A stretch of DNA of 12,299 bases from UBA8337 sp965657665 (GTDB lineage Bacteria > Pseudomonadota > Alphaproteobacteria > RS24): NCBI GenBank assembly GCA_965657665.1, contig CBFHPF010000035.1:1-12299 (forward strand), read 5' to 3'. The notes under the pieces were generated by a model. The model had not been told where the DNA came from. It worked only from the letters and a program-made list of their open reading frames with translations, and searched no databases. Positions 1 through 6,414 of this stretch are shown here, piece by piece (position 1 is the first letter of the stretch; each line of letters begins with the position of its first letter). A program made the position numbers and the translations under genes.

Positions 1-407
1 CCTTGGTAATTGTTGACAAGCTGATTGTCGGTATCGGCATCAGCGCCACGAAAACGCCGATTTTTAGCTTTGAGCAGCGTCAGCAGATGATTGAAGCCGA
101 GATTGGCCCGCTAGCCAAGGAAATGGGCGTAGAGATGGCCGTTATCAGTTTTCAGGACTTGCTGGTAAATGTGGCAAGCGAGCAGGGGGCGAATATTATT
201 TTGCGCGGCCTGCGCACGGCGGCTGATTATGAATATGAGGCGCAAATGACCTCGATGAACCGCGCAATGGCACCGGAAATCGAGACTGTGTTTCTTCCGG
301 CCTCACCGGAAGTGAGCTTTGTTTCCTCGACATTGGTTCGGCAAATTCTTGCAATGGGCGGCGATGTGTCGCCTTTTGTGCCGCAATCGGTTTTGAGTGA
401 ACTTTAA
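1..407 (+). CDS. coaD: Phosphopantetheine adenylyltransferase, 3' part (5' end outside window)
   Basis: CoaD transfers AMP from ATP to 4'-phosphopantetheine, the penultimate step of coenzyme A synthesis in the cytoplasm. The window opens inside the gene: 134 residues are readable from position 3, and the N-terminal strand with the TFDP and GHxD nucleotide-binding motifs is missing, roughly 25-30 residues judged by the usual length near 160. Visible family motifs are the segment VDKLIVGIGISATKTPIF at the left edge, RGLRTAADYEYE (substrate pocket and hexamer core) and the C-terminal SFVSSTLVRQI, matching the ISSTxVR ATP-binding motif. The TTG at position 3 is an internal Leu codon, not a start. 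The gene ends with TAA at 405-407, 30 bases before the cyclophilin gene, and is probably first or early in the coaD - ppi - queA - tgt group. Identification is secure. Confidence 0.95.
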   Translation, partial: LVIVDKLIVGIGISATKTPIFSFEQRQQMIEAEIGPLAKEMGVEMAVISFQDLLVNVASEQGANIILRGLRTAADYEYEAQMTSMNRAMAPEIETVFLPASPEVSFVSSTLVRQILAMGGDVSPFVPQSVLSEL

Positions 408-437
408 ACTAAATCAATATCTTAAATGGAGAATGTG

Positions 438-1010
438 ATGCGTTACTTGATAGCAATGGGGATGATGTTTGCCTTGCTTGCGACACCGGTTTCGCTTAAT
501 TCAGGCTTAAATCAAGCGCATGCCGCAGGGCATGGCAATCATGGCGGTAAGGGCCATTCAAAGGAGAGTATTATGTTGCTGGAATTGAAAACCGGAACAG
601 TGAAAATCAAATTGCGTGAAGATCTCGCGCCCGGCCATGTTGAGCGTATCAAAACGCTGATTGGTGAAAAGTTTTATGATGGCATCGTGTTTCACCGCGT
701 GATCGATGGCTTCATGGCGCAAACAGGCGACCCGACCGGTACCGGCATGGGCGGTTCGGATTATCCGGATTTGCGTGCTGAGTTCTCTGATGCGCCGTTT
801 AAGCGCGGCACATTAGGCATGGCCCGTTCGCAGCATCCCGATAGCGCCAATAGCCAGTTCTTTATCTGCTTCGATGATGCCACATGGCTGAACGGCCAAT
901 ATACCGTTTTCGGTGAAGTGATTGAGGGCATGGAGCATATTGATGCCATCGCCAAAGGCGAGCCGCCAGCCAATCCCGATAAAATTATCTCAATGCGCCT
1001 CGAAGATTAA
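438..1010 (+). CDS. Exported cyclophilin-type peptidyl-prolyl cis-trans isomerase
   Basis: Cyclophilins isomerise Xaa-Pro bonds to speed protein folding. The 190-residue product begins with a signal peptide (hydrophobic core about residues 3-20, likely cleavage after AHA at 27-29), so the mature enzyme should be periplasmic. A short His/Gly-rich linker follows (residues 30-42). The cyclophilin domain runs from about 46 to 190 and keeps the active-site pattern: FHRV with R87, F92, M93 and Q95 in GFMAQTGDP, RGTLGMAR, SANSQFFI, and W150-L151 in WLNGQYTVFG; Y154 replaces the His of eukaryotic cyclophilin A. I chose ATG 438 because GGAG at 428-431 sits six bases upstream; ATG 426 is in frame but overlaps that site. 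A second strong ribosome site lies inside the gene (see 561-575). The stop is 17 bases before the queA start, suggesting co-transcription. Family certain; exact symbol (ppiA or ppiB) not assigned. Confidence 0.93.
   Translation: MRYLIAMGMMFALLATPVSLNSGLNQAHAAGHGNHGGKGHSKESIMLLELKTGTVKIKLREDLAPGHVERIKTLIGEKFYDGIVFHRVIDGFMAQTGDPTGTGMGGSDYPDLRAEFSDAPFKRGTLGMARSQHPDSANSQFFICFDDATWLNGQYTVFGEVIEGMEHIDAIAKGEPPANPDKIISMRLED
561..575 (+). promoter_or_regulatory. Internal Shine-Dalgarno and ATG within the cyclophilin gene
   Basis: AAGGAG at 561-566 is followed, after six bases, by an in-frame ATG at 573-575 (Met46 of the long form). Initiation here would give a 145-residue cyclophilin domain without signal peptide or His/Gly linker, close to the length of cytosolic bacterial cyclophilins. 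The site is a better match to the anti-Shine-Dalgarno sequence than the one used for the full-length start. Use of the site is inferred, not shown. Confidence 0.5.
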
Positions 1011-1027
1011 ATTCCATGCGGGTCTCT

Positions 1028-2074
1028 ATGAAAGTCGATGATTTTGATTTTGACCTGCCGGAAAGTCTGATTGCGTTAAGACCAGCACAGCCGCGCGACA
1101 CTGCGCGGCTGTTGCATATTCCGGCTCAGGGTGAATTAGGCGACCGTATTATGCGGGATTTGCCTGATTTACTGCGTGCCGGAGACGCGCTTGTGGTTAA
1201 TGTCACCAAGGTTATTCCGGCACGCCTGACGGGTTTGCGCGCGCGGGACGGTGGTGAAGGTGCCAAAATAGAAGTGACGCTAACAGAACGGTTAGGGACG
1301 GTTGATTGGACGTGCTTTCTTAAACCGGCCAAACGCGTGAAAGACGGCGATATCATCCAATTCGGTGATGTGAAGGCCGCGGTTAGTGAGCGCGACGGTG
1401 GCGCGGCCAAATTATCGTTCGATATCGCGCCGGACAGCATGGAAACCACTTTGGCGAAGCTCGGCACCATGCCTTTGCCGCCATATATTGCAGGCAAACG
1501 CGCCCCCGATGCGCAAGATAATGATGATTATCAAACCTTGTTTGCCCGGGAAGATGGCGCGGTAGCTGCGCCGACAGCAGGGCTGCACTTCACGCCGGAA
1601 CTGGTGGCGACGCTGAAAGAGAAAGGCGTGAGCTTTCATGAAGTGACGCTGCATGTCGGCCCAGGCACGTTTTTGCCGGTGAAAGTCGACAATATTGCCG
1701 AGCATAAAATGCACGGTGAATGGGGTCAGGTGACGGATGAAACAGCGGCCGCATTGAACGCGGTCAAAGCCAATGGCGGACGCGTTGTTTGTGTTGGCAC
1801 AACGTCCCTGCGTCTGTTGGAAAGTGCGGCAGCTGAAAATGGAAAAATAGAACCTTTTGAGGCAGTTACCGATATATTTATCACGCCGGGCTATAAGTTT
1901 CGTGCCGCTGATATGTTGATGACGAATTTCCACTTACCGCGCTCTACGCTGTTTATGCTGGTATCGGCTTTTTGCGGTTTTGAGCGTATGAAAGCGGCGT
2001 ATGCCCACGCCATTGCTGACGGCTATCGGTTTTACTCTTATGGTGACGGCAGCTTGCTTGAAAGGGCCGATTGA
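1028..2074 (+). CDS. queA: S-adenosylmethionine:tRNA ribosyltransferase-isomerase
   Basis: QueA moves the ribosyl part of S-adenosylmethionine onto preQ1 at the wobble position of tRNA, giving epoxyqueuosine; it acts after Tgt. From ATG 1028 the product is 348 residues, the usual family length. Motifs seen: N-terminal FDFDLPESLIALRP, VIPARL (62-67), APTAGLHFTPEL (181-192), LHVGPGTFLPVK (208-219), VGTTSLRLLES (256-266), the long conserved block from ITPGYKF (285) through TNFHLPRSTLFML, and the C-terminal RFYSYGDGSLL. ATG 1016 is in frame and would add four residues, but the family start aligns with MKVDDFDF and neither start has a strong ribosome site. One oddity is N58-V59-T60, where most homologues have N-D-T. 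The stop TGA shares its last base with the tgt start, so the two are translationally coupled. Confidence 0.95.
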   Translation: MKVDDFDFDLPESLIALRPAQPRDTARLLHIPAQGELGDRIMRDLPDLLRAGDALVVNVTKVIPARLTGLRARDGGEGAKIEVTLTERLGTVDWTCFLKPAKRVKDGDIIQFGDVKAAVSERDGGAAKLSFDIAPDSMETTLAKLGTMPLPPYIAGKRAPDAQDNDDYQTLFAREDGAVAAPTAGLHFTPELVATLKEKGVSFHEVTLHVGPGTFLPVKVDNIAEHKMHGEWGQVTDETAAALNAVKANGGRVVCVGTTSLRLLESAAAENGKIEPFEAVTDIFITPGYKFRAADMLMTNFHLPRSTLFMLVSAFCGFERMKAAYAHAIADGYRFYSYGDGSLLERAD

Positions 2075-3204
2075 TGAAATTCACCCTGCATAAAACGGAC
2101 GGCATGGCCCGCCACGGCACAATCGACACGCCGCGCGGGGAAATCCGTACTCCGGCTTTTATGCCGGTCGGCACAGCCGCCACCGTAAAGGCCATGTATC
2201 CCGACCAAGTGCGGGAATTGGGTGCGGATATCGTGCTGGGAAACACTTATCACCTCATGTTGCGACCGGGTGCAGAAGAAGTTGCGGCATTAGGCGGCTT
2301 GCAGACGTTTATGCAGTGGGATGGACCGATTTTGACTGATAGCGGCGGCTTTCAGGTGATGTCACTGTCGAAACTGGCGAAAATGAGCGAACAGGGCGTG
2401 CGCTTTCAAAGCCATATTGATGGCAGCGAGCATATGTTGACGCCGGAGCGCAGTATTGAGATTCAAACTTTGCTTGGCGCAAATATCCGCATGGTGCTTG
2501 ATGAATGCACACCTTATCCGGCGACGCATGAGCAGGCTGATACCTCAATGCAGCTTTCCATGCGGTGGGCTGAGCGCAGCAAAAATGCTTTTGCCGAATA
2601 TGATGCGGGCATTGGCGATGCGCTATTCGGCATTGTGCAGGGCAGTGTCTACGAGGATTTACGCCATCAAAGCGCTGAAGAATTGCAGCAAATCGGCTTT
2701 GATGGTTATGCCGTCGGCGGTTTGGCGGTTGGCGAAGGGCAAGACCTTATGTTGAAGGTGCTGGATTTTACCACGCCCGCTCTGCCGCAAGACCGCCCGC
2801 GCTATTTGATGGGCGTCGGCACACCGGACGATTTGGTGGAAGCCGTGTCGCGCGGCATTGATATGTTTGATTGCGTTATGCCAAGTCGCGCCGGTCGGCA
2901 CGGCACGGCCTATACATGGCGCGGCATGGTGAATATTCGCAATGCGCGCCACAAAGACGACCCACGCCCACTCGATGCAGACAGCCCGTGCGAGGCCAGC
3001 AGTCGTTATAGCCGCGCTTATTTGCATCACTTGCATCGCTGCGGCGAATATCTCGGCGCAATGCTGCTGACATGGCACAATCTGGCGTTTTATCAGGAAT
3101 TAATGGCCGCCATGCGCGCGGCAATTGCCGAGGGTCGCTTTGAGGCGTTTCGTGAAGATTTTAAACGTCGTCAAGCGGAAGGCGATATCGCGCCGCGCTC
3201 ATAA
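2074..3204 (+). CDS. tgt: Queuine/preQ1 tRNA-guanine transglycosylase with a degenerate zinc site
   Basis: Tgt exchanges guanine-34 of GUN-anticodon tRNAs for preQ1, the entry step of queuosine modification. The 376-residue product has the TIM-barrel markers: GNTYHLMLRPG, TDSGGFQVMSL with catalytic D89, FGIVQGS, GGLAVGE, and MFDCVMPSR with nucleophile D266. The C-terminal zinc site is altered: the usual CxCxxC before SRAYLHHL reads S304-P-C306-E-A-S309, so two cysteines are serine; the histidine ligand H335 in TWHN remains. Start ATG 2074 overlaps the queA stop by one base (TGATG), with AAAGGG upstream as ribosome site; the in-frame TTG at 2071 is not needed. It is last in the rightward cluster and ends 67 bases before the convergent MAPEG gene. 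Function is secure; the zinc site is the only unusual part. Confidence 0.95.
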   Translation: MKFTLHKTDGMARHGTIDTPRGEIRTPAFMPVGTAATVKAMYPDQVRELGADIVLGNTYHLMLRPGAEEVAALGGLQTFMQWDGPILTDSGGFQVMSLSKLAKMSEQGVRFQSHIDGSEHMLTPERSIEIQTLLGANIRMVLDECTPYPATHEQADTSMQLSMRWAERSKNAFAEYDAGIGDALFGIVQGSVYEDLRHQSAEELQQIGFDGYAVGGLAVGEGQDLMLKVLDFTTPALPQDRPRYLMGVGTPDDLVEAVSRGIDMFDCVMPSRAGRHGTAYTWRGMVNIRNARHKDDPRPLDADSPCEASSRYSRAYLHHLHRCGEYLGAMLLTWHNLAFYQELMAAMRAAIAEGRFEAFREDFKRRQAEGDIAPRS

Positions 3205-3213
3205 GCGACAATC

Positions 3214-3261
3214 GAGCAGCAAAAAGCCCGCGCCACCGAAGTGACGCGGGCTATTCTGCTC
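3214..3261 (-). terminator. Intrinsic terminator between convergent tgt and MAPEG genes
   Basis: The 8-bp arms AGCCCGCG (3225-3232) and CGCGGGCT (3245-3252) are extended inward by CAC/GTG after one mismatch. An outer pair, GAGCAG (3214-3219) and CTGCTC (3256-3261), can lengthen the stem. Read on the minus strand the loop is C-UUCG-G, an extra-stable tetraloop, and the stem is followed by a run of five T, so it best fits the leftward pho/MAPEG transcript. On the plus strand the tail is poor (ATT), but the hairpin may also help end the tgt transcript. Confidence 0.8.
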
Positions 3262-3264
3262 AGA

Positions 3265-3281
3265 CTATAGCTTAGCTATAG
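3265..3281. repeat. Perfect inverted repeat centred on a stop codon
   Basis: CTATAGC (3265-3271) and GCTATAG (3275-3281) flank TTA, which is the stop codon of the leftward MAPEG gene. Seven perfect pairs with a three-base centre, AT-rich. It sits just before the terminator in the leftward transcript. It may be chance or a minor extra hairpin; no function is claimed. Confidence 0.4.
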
Positions 3282-3676
3282 ATGGCGTAAGCGGCATGAA
3301 CCGCGCCCAGCACGGCACCAATCAGCAAAACAATCGTTGCCAAGAAGCCGATTTGGAAGCCCATTGTGCGCTTATCAGCTGCTTGATAATAGCCGCGTGC
3401 ATAAACCATGCGCCCGATAGGGAAGAAGATGCCGATAATGGCGGCCCACAGATCCGAAATGGTCAGCGCAAAAATCCACAAAGCGGGCAAAAACAGCATC
3501 AGCATTTCAAGCGTGTTTTCATAGACGCGTAGGACACGCAGAAAATCATCCGGCCCGTCATGCTTCGGGGCTTTTACCTCATATTTACCGCGTGCTTTGC
3601 CGACCTGAATGGCCATCCAGAACAGGGTGAAAAGCGAAATCAGTGTGACCAATGCGGTCAAAGGATATTGAAACAT
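3272..3676 (-). CDS. MAPEG-family small membrane protein
   Basis: A 134-residue, very hydrophobic protein with about four membrane helices (roughly 5-24, 57-73, 75-93, 107-128). The cytosolic loop and second helix carry the MAPEG pattern RVYENTLE (50-57) and, later, GRMVYARGYY (88-97). Eukaryotic MAPEG members are glutathione S-transferases or eicosanoid synthases; most bacterial ones, including this group, have no defined substrate, so only the family is assigned. I chose ATG 3676 because the ribosome site GAGAGGA (3690-3684) lies seven bases upstream; ATG 3682 is in frame but only one base from that site. It begins 18 bases after the thioesterase stop, so the two are probably co-transcribed, and it is the last gene before the terminator. 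Confidence 0.85.
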   Translation of the reverse strand: MFQYPLTALVTLISLFTLFWMAIQVGKARGKYEVKAPKHDGPDDFLRVLRVYENTLEMLMLFLPALWIFALTISDLWAAIIGIFFPIGRMVYARGYYQAADKRTMGFQIGFLATIVLLIGAVLGAVHAAYAIYS

Positions 3677-3694
3677 TTGCATTTCCTCTCAGCG

Positions 3695-4129
3695 CTAGTT
3701 TTGTTCGCGCGGCTTGGTTTTCTTCAAAATTGCAGTGAAAGTCGACAATATCGTATCACCGACATAGGTTTGACCGCGCACAAAAATAAGACTGCGCGTC
3801 GCGCGGGTTACTTCGCCATCAGCATAAACCACTTCACCAATCGGGGTGGAACCGGCCAGAAAGTCTGTCTGGCAAGATAAAGTGACTGAATGGCTCTCGC
3901 GCAATTCATCGTGCGCGATGACAAACAGGGCAAAATCAGCAAATGCCATCAGCATGCCGCCATGCATAAACCCGCCGCCATTCATATGCCGTTCTTCGCA
4001 CAGGAAAGCTGATAAGTGCTTACCGTTTTCTGGGTCGAGCTTCATAAAAAATGGACCTGTTTGGTCTTCAAACGGGTCTTCGCCGCCCCAGCTTTCCCAG
4101 CCTTCAAGTTGTTTTGGTGGTGTTTTCAA
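3695..4129 (-). CDS. PaaI-type hotdog thioesterase family protein
   Basis: A 144-residue single hotdog-domain protein. The motif HMNGGGFMHGGMLMAFAD (48-65) matches the PaaI-like acyl-CoA thioesterase pattern with N50, H56-G-G and D65 as the expected active-site and oxyanion residues; the C-terminal strands, with TRATRSLIFVRGQ, also fit. The probable role is hydrolysis of an acyl-CoA; the substrate cannot be told. It begins with TTG at 4129: GGGAG (4141-4137) lies seven bases upstream and the first in-frame ATG is 28 codons further in, inside conserved sequence. It follows phoB by 71 bases in the same direction with no clear terminator, so read-through from the pho operon is possible. A small inverted repeat covers its ribosome site. 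Confidence 0.85.
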   Translation of the reverse strand: MKTPPKQLEGWESWGGEDPFEDQTGPFFMKLDPENGKHLSAFLCEERHMNGGGFMHGGMLMAFADFALFVIAHDELRESHSVTLSCQTDFLAGSTPIGEVVYADGEVTRATRSLIFVRGQTYVGDTILSTFTAILKKTKPREQN

Positions 4130-4138
4130 GACTATTCT

Positions 4139-4163
4139 CCCTTATTTGTCGGTAACATAAGGG
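4139..4163. repeat. Inverted repeat overlapping the thioesterase ribosome-binding site
   Basis: CCCTTAT (4139-4145) and ATAAGGG (4157-4163) form seven perfect pairs around an 11-base loop in the phoB-thioesterase gap. On the leftward RNA the second arm contains part of the GGGAG ribosome site of the TTG-started gene. It could be a weak hairpin limiting translation, an operator, or chance. Confidence 0.35.
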
Positions 4164-4200
4164 ACGCTTCGGCTTTTAAGCAATAGAAGAAATGCCGCTA

Positions 4201-4899
4201 CTATGTGCGCAAGGCATAACCGGTGCCGCGCACGGTACGAATAATATCCGACCGTGCTTCTTCGCCTTCAGGGGCTTTATTCAAAGCGCGGCGCAAGCGG
4301 CTCATATGCACGTCAACCGTGCGGTCTTCAACATAAATGCCATGCCCCCAAACCGTGTCGAGCAACTGGTCGCGGGTAAAAACGCGGCCCGGGCGTTCCA
4401 TCAGCAATGTCAGCAAATGATACTCTTTTGGACCCAAGTGAATGTCCGTGCCGTCGCGGGTCACTTTCATGGTCTCAGGGTTAAGAACCACTCCGCTATG
4501 TTCCATTACATCTTGCGCCAGAGAAGGGCGCGCGCGCCGCAATAGCGCTTTAACGCGGGCAATCAGTTCCCGAGGTGAAAACGGCTTTGTCACATAATCA
4601 TCAGCGCCATTATCTAGGCCGAGGCTTTTATCGCCATCTTCGCCGCGGGCGCTGAGCATGATAACCGGTAAGGATTTGGTTTCGCTGCGGGCGCGCAATT
4701 GGCGACAAACATCAATGCCAGAGGCTTCCGGCATCATCCAATCCAGCACGACCAAATCAGGTCGTTCGGTCTCAACAGCGCTGAGGGCTTGCTGCCCATC
4801 AGTAGCCTGCACTGTTTCAAAGCCAGCTTTTTCGAGATTATAGCGCAGCAGTTCCAGCTGCGCCGGCTCATCATCAACAATCAGAATTTTCGCTGACAT
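4201..4899 (-). CDS. phoB: Phosphate regulon response regulator
   Basis: PhoB is the OmpR-family transcription factor that binds Pho boxes when phosphorylated by PhoR. The 232-residue product has a receiver domain (1-120) with the acidic pair D9-D10, phosphoacceptor D53 in VVLDWMMP, S83 at the switch Thr/Ser position and K105 in TKPFSPREL. A winged-helix DNA-binding domain follows (about 130-232), with LGPKEYHLLTLLM, the recognition region EDRTVDVHMSRLRRAL and IRTVRGTGYAL. ATG 4899 has GGAG seven bases upstream. It follows phoU by 33 bases and is the last pho gene of the operon, so it should be raised by its own product through the Pho box before pstS. All catalytic residues are present. PhoB is assigned over other OmpR regulators because of the operon and the DWMMP sequence typical of PhoB. 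Confidence 0.97.
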   Translation of the reverse strand: MSAKILIVDDEPAQLELLRYNLEKAGFETVQATDGQQALSAVETERPDLVVLDWMMPEASGIDVCRQLRARSETKSLPVIMLSARGEDGDKSLGLDNGADDYVTKPFSPRELIARVKALLRRARPSLAQDVMEHSGVVLNPETMKVTRDGTDIHLGPKEYHLLTLLMERPGRVFTRDQLLDTVWGHGIYVEDRTVDVHMSRLRRALNKAPEGEEARSDIIRTVRGTGYALRT

Positions 4900-4932
4900 G
4901 AACTATCTCCATTTACCAGGCCATCAATCAAC

Positions 4933-5637
4933 TTAATCTTCGATTGACGTTGCGTTATCGGCCTTCGGGCGCTCATCGCTTGGGAAATCCCCATGCACCA
5001 GAAAGTAAACCTGTTCAGCAATATTGGTTGTGTGGTCACCAATACGCTCTAGGTTTTTGGCGATAAAAAGATAATGCGAGCTAACAATGGCCGTTTCCGA
5101 TTGATTTGCGATAACGCCCAGCAACTCACTAAACAGGCTGGTGTGCATTTGGTCGACTTCAAGGTCGCGGTCCCAAACTTCCATTGCCAGTTGCGCATCA
5201 GAAGTGGCATAGGCATCAAGAACTTGATGCAGCATTTGCTGCACAGTATCGGCCATGCGGCGAATGCTGATTGTGGATGCTCCATCGCCATCGCTTTCAA
5301 TAATCACCAGCGCGCGCTTGGCGATATTCTTCGCCAAATCGCCGATGCGCTCCAGCACAGCAGCGATTTTGACGGCTGCAATAATGCGGCGCAAGTCGGT
5401 CGCCATTGGTGAGCGCATGGCGATAATTTCAATGGCGCGTTCATTAAGCTGAAACTCGATATCATCGAGTTCTTTATCTTTGGCAATAATGGCGGGCAGG
5501 GGCGCGCCATTGCGTGTTTCGGTCGCTGCTATGGCCGCCGCCAATTGCTCCTCAGCCAATCCACCGAGCTTGGCAATGGTCTGGTTGAGTTCGCCAAGGT
5601 CTCGGTCAAATGATGATACGATGTGTTCGTTTTCCAT
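4933..5637 (-). CDS. phoU: Phosphate signalling regulator PhoU
   Basis: PhoU is a cytoplasmic helical-bundle protein that couples the state of the PstCAB transporter to PhoR and keeps the Pho regulon off when phosphate is plentiful. The 234-residue product shows the two PhoU repeats: a first half with metal-binding ExxxDxxxN at E96, D100, N104 (LERIGDLAKNIAKR) and a second half with E197, D201, N205 (LERIGDHTTNIAEQ). Also visible are EFQLNERAIEII and RSPMATDLRRI, both PhoU hallmarks. Its ATG overlaps the pstB stop by one base (TAATG), implying translational coupling. The length matches the family and nothing is missing. Confidence 0.97.
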   Translation of the reverse strand: MENEHIVSSFDRDLGELNQTIAKLGGLAEEQLAAAIAATETRNGAPLPAIIAKDKELDDIEFQLNERAIEIIAMRSPMATDLRRIIAAVKIAAVLERIGDLAKNIAKRALVIIESDGDGASTISIRRMADTVQQMLHQVLDAYATSDAQLAMEVWDRDLEVDQMHTSLFSELLGVIANQSETAIVSSHYLFIAKNLERIGDHTTNIAEQVYFLVHGDFPSDERPKADNATSIED

Positions 5638-6413
5638 TAGCCGATCTTTCCTGAAATATAGGCTTCCGTTTGTTCATTCGCCGGATTGGTGAAAATTTGT
5701 TGTGTGTCACCATGTTCAACCAGAGAGCCGAGATGAAAATATGCTGTACGCTGTGAAATACGCGCCGCCTGCTGCATTGAGTGGGTGACGATGACAATTG
5801 TGTAATCGTTACGCAATTCCTCAATCAATTCTTCAATCACTGCCGTCGCAATCGGGTCAAGGGCAGAGCAGGGCTCATCCATCAAAACCACATCAGGACT
5901 AACCGCGATAGCGCGCGCAATGCACAAGCGCTGCTGCTGACCGCCGGAAAGCGAAGTGCCGGGCGTCGTCAGCCTGTCTTTAACTTCTTTCCATAAACCG
6001 GCGCGGCGCAAGCTCTTTTCGACAATAGCCTCCAAATCGGCGCGGGTTTGAGCGATGCCATGAATGCGCGGTCCATAAGCGACATTGTCAAAAATAGACT
6101 TGGGAAATGGGTTGGGTTTTTGAAAAACCATACCGACGCGGGCGCGAAGCTCTACAACGTCAACTTCGTCTGAATAAATGTTTTGGTCATCAATGTTTAT
6201 CAAACCGCCAACGCGACAGCCGTCAATCACATCATTCATGCGATTGATACAGCGCAAAAACGTAGACTTGCCACAGCCCGAAGGGCCGATGAGAGCGGTC
6301 ACTTCATTGGCGTTCAGGTCAAGGTCAATACCATGCAAGGCCTGAGCCTCACCATAGTGAACTGTCACGTCACGCGCTTTGATTTTTACATTCATTGTTT
6401 CACTGCTCGTCAT
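5637..6413 (-). CDS. pstB: Phosphate ABC transporter ATP-binding protein
   Basis: PstB powers high-affinity phosphate import on the inner face of the membrane. The 258-residue product has all ABC motifs: Walker A GPSGCGKST (43-51), Q-loop Q98 in FQKPNPFPKSI (a PstB hallmark), signature LSGGQQQR (155-162), Walker B VVLMDEP with E180, D-loop SALDP and switch H211 in IVTHSM. I chose ATG 6413, two bases after the pstA stop, because it gives the family length; the in-frame ATG 6461 would add 16 residues lying inside pstA and has no ribosome site. ATG 6395 is a third possibility. It is followed without a gap by phoU. Confidence 0.96.
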   Translation of the reverse strand: MTSSETMNVKIKARDVTVHYGEAQALHGIDLDLNANEVTALIGPSGCGKSTFLRCINRMNDVIDGCRVGGLINIDDQNIYSDEVDVVELRARVGMVFQKPNPFPKSIFDNVAYGPRIHGIAQTRADLEAIVEKSLRRAGLWKEVKDRLTTPGTSLSGGQQQRLCIARAIAVSPDVVLMDEPCSALDPIATAVIEELIEELRNDYTIVIVTHSMQQAARISQRTAYFHLGSLVEHGDTQQIFTNPANEQTEAYISGKIG

Positions 6414-6414
6414 T

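Noticed and set aside
1412..1933. Long open frame on the minus strand within queA
   Set aside because: It lies wholly opposite a gene with clear family motifs, has no recognisable domain and no ribosome site; it is a shadow of codon bias.
2659..3078. Open frame on the minus strand within tgt
   Set aside because: Entirely antisense to conserved tgt sequence and Ala/His-rich composition typical of an antisense shadow.
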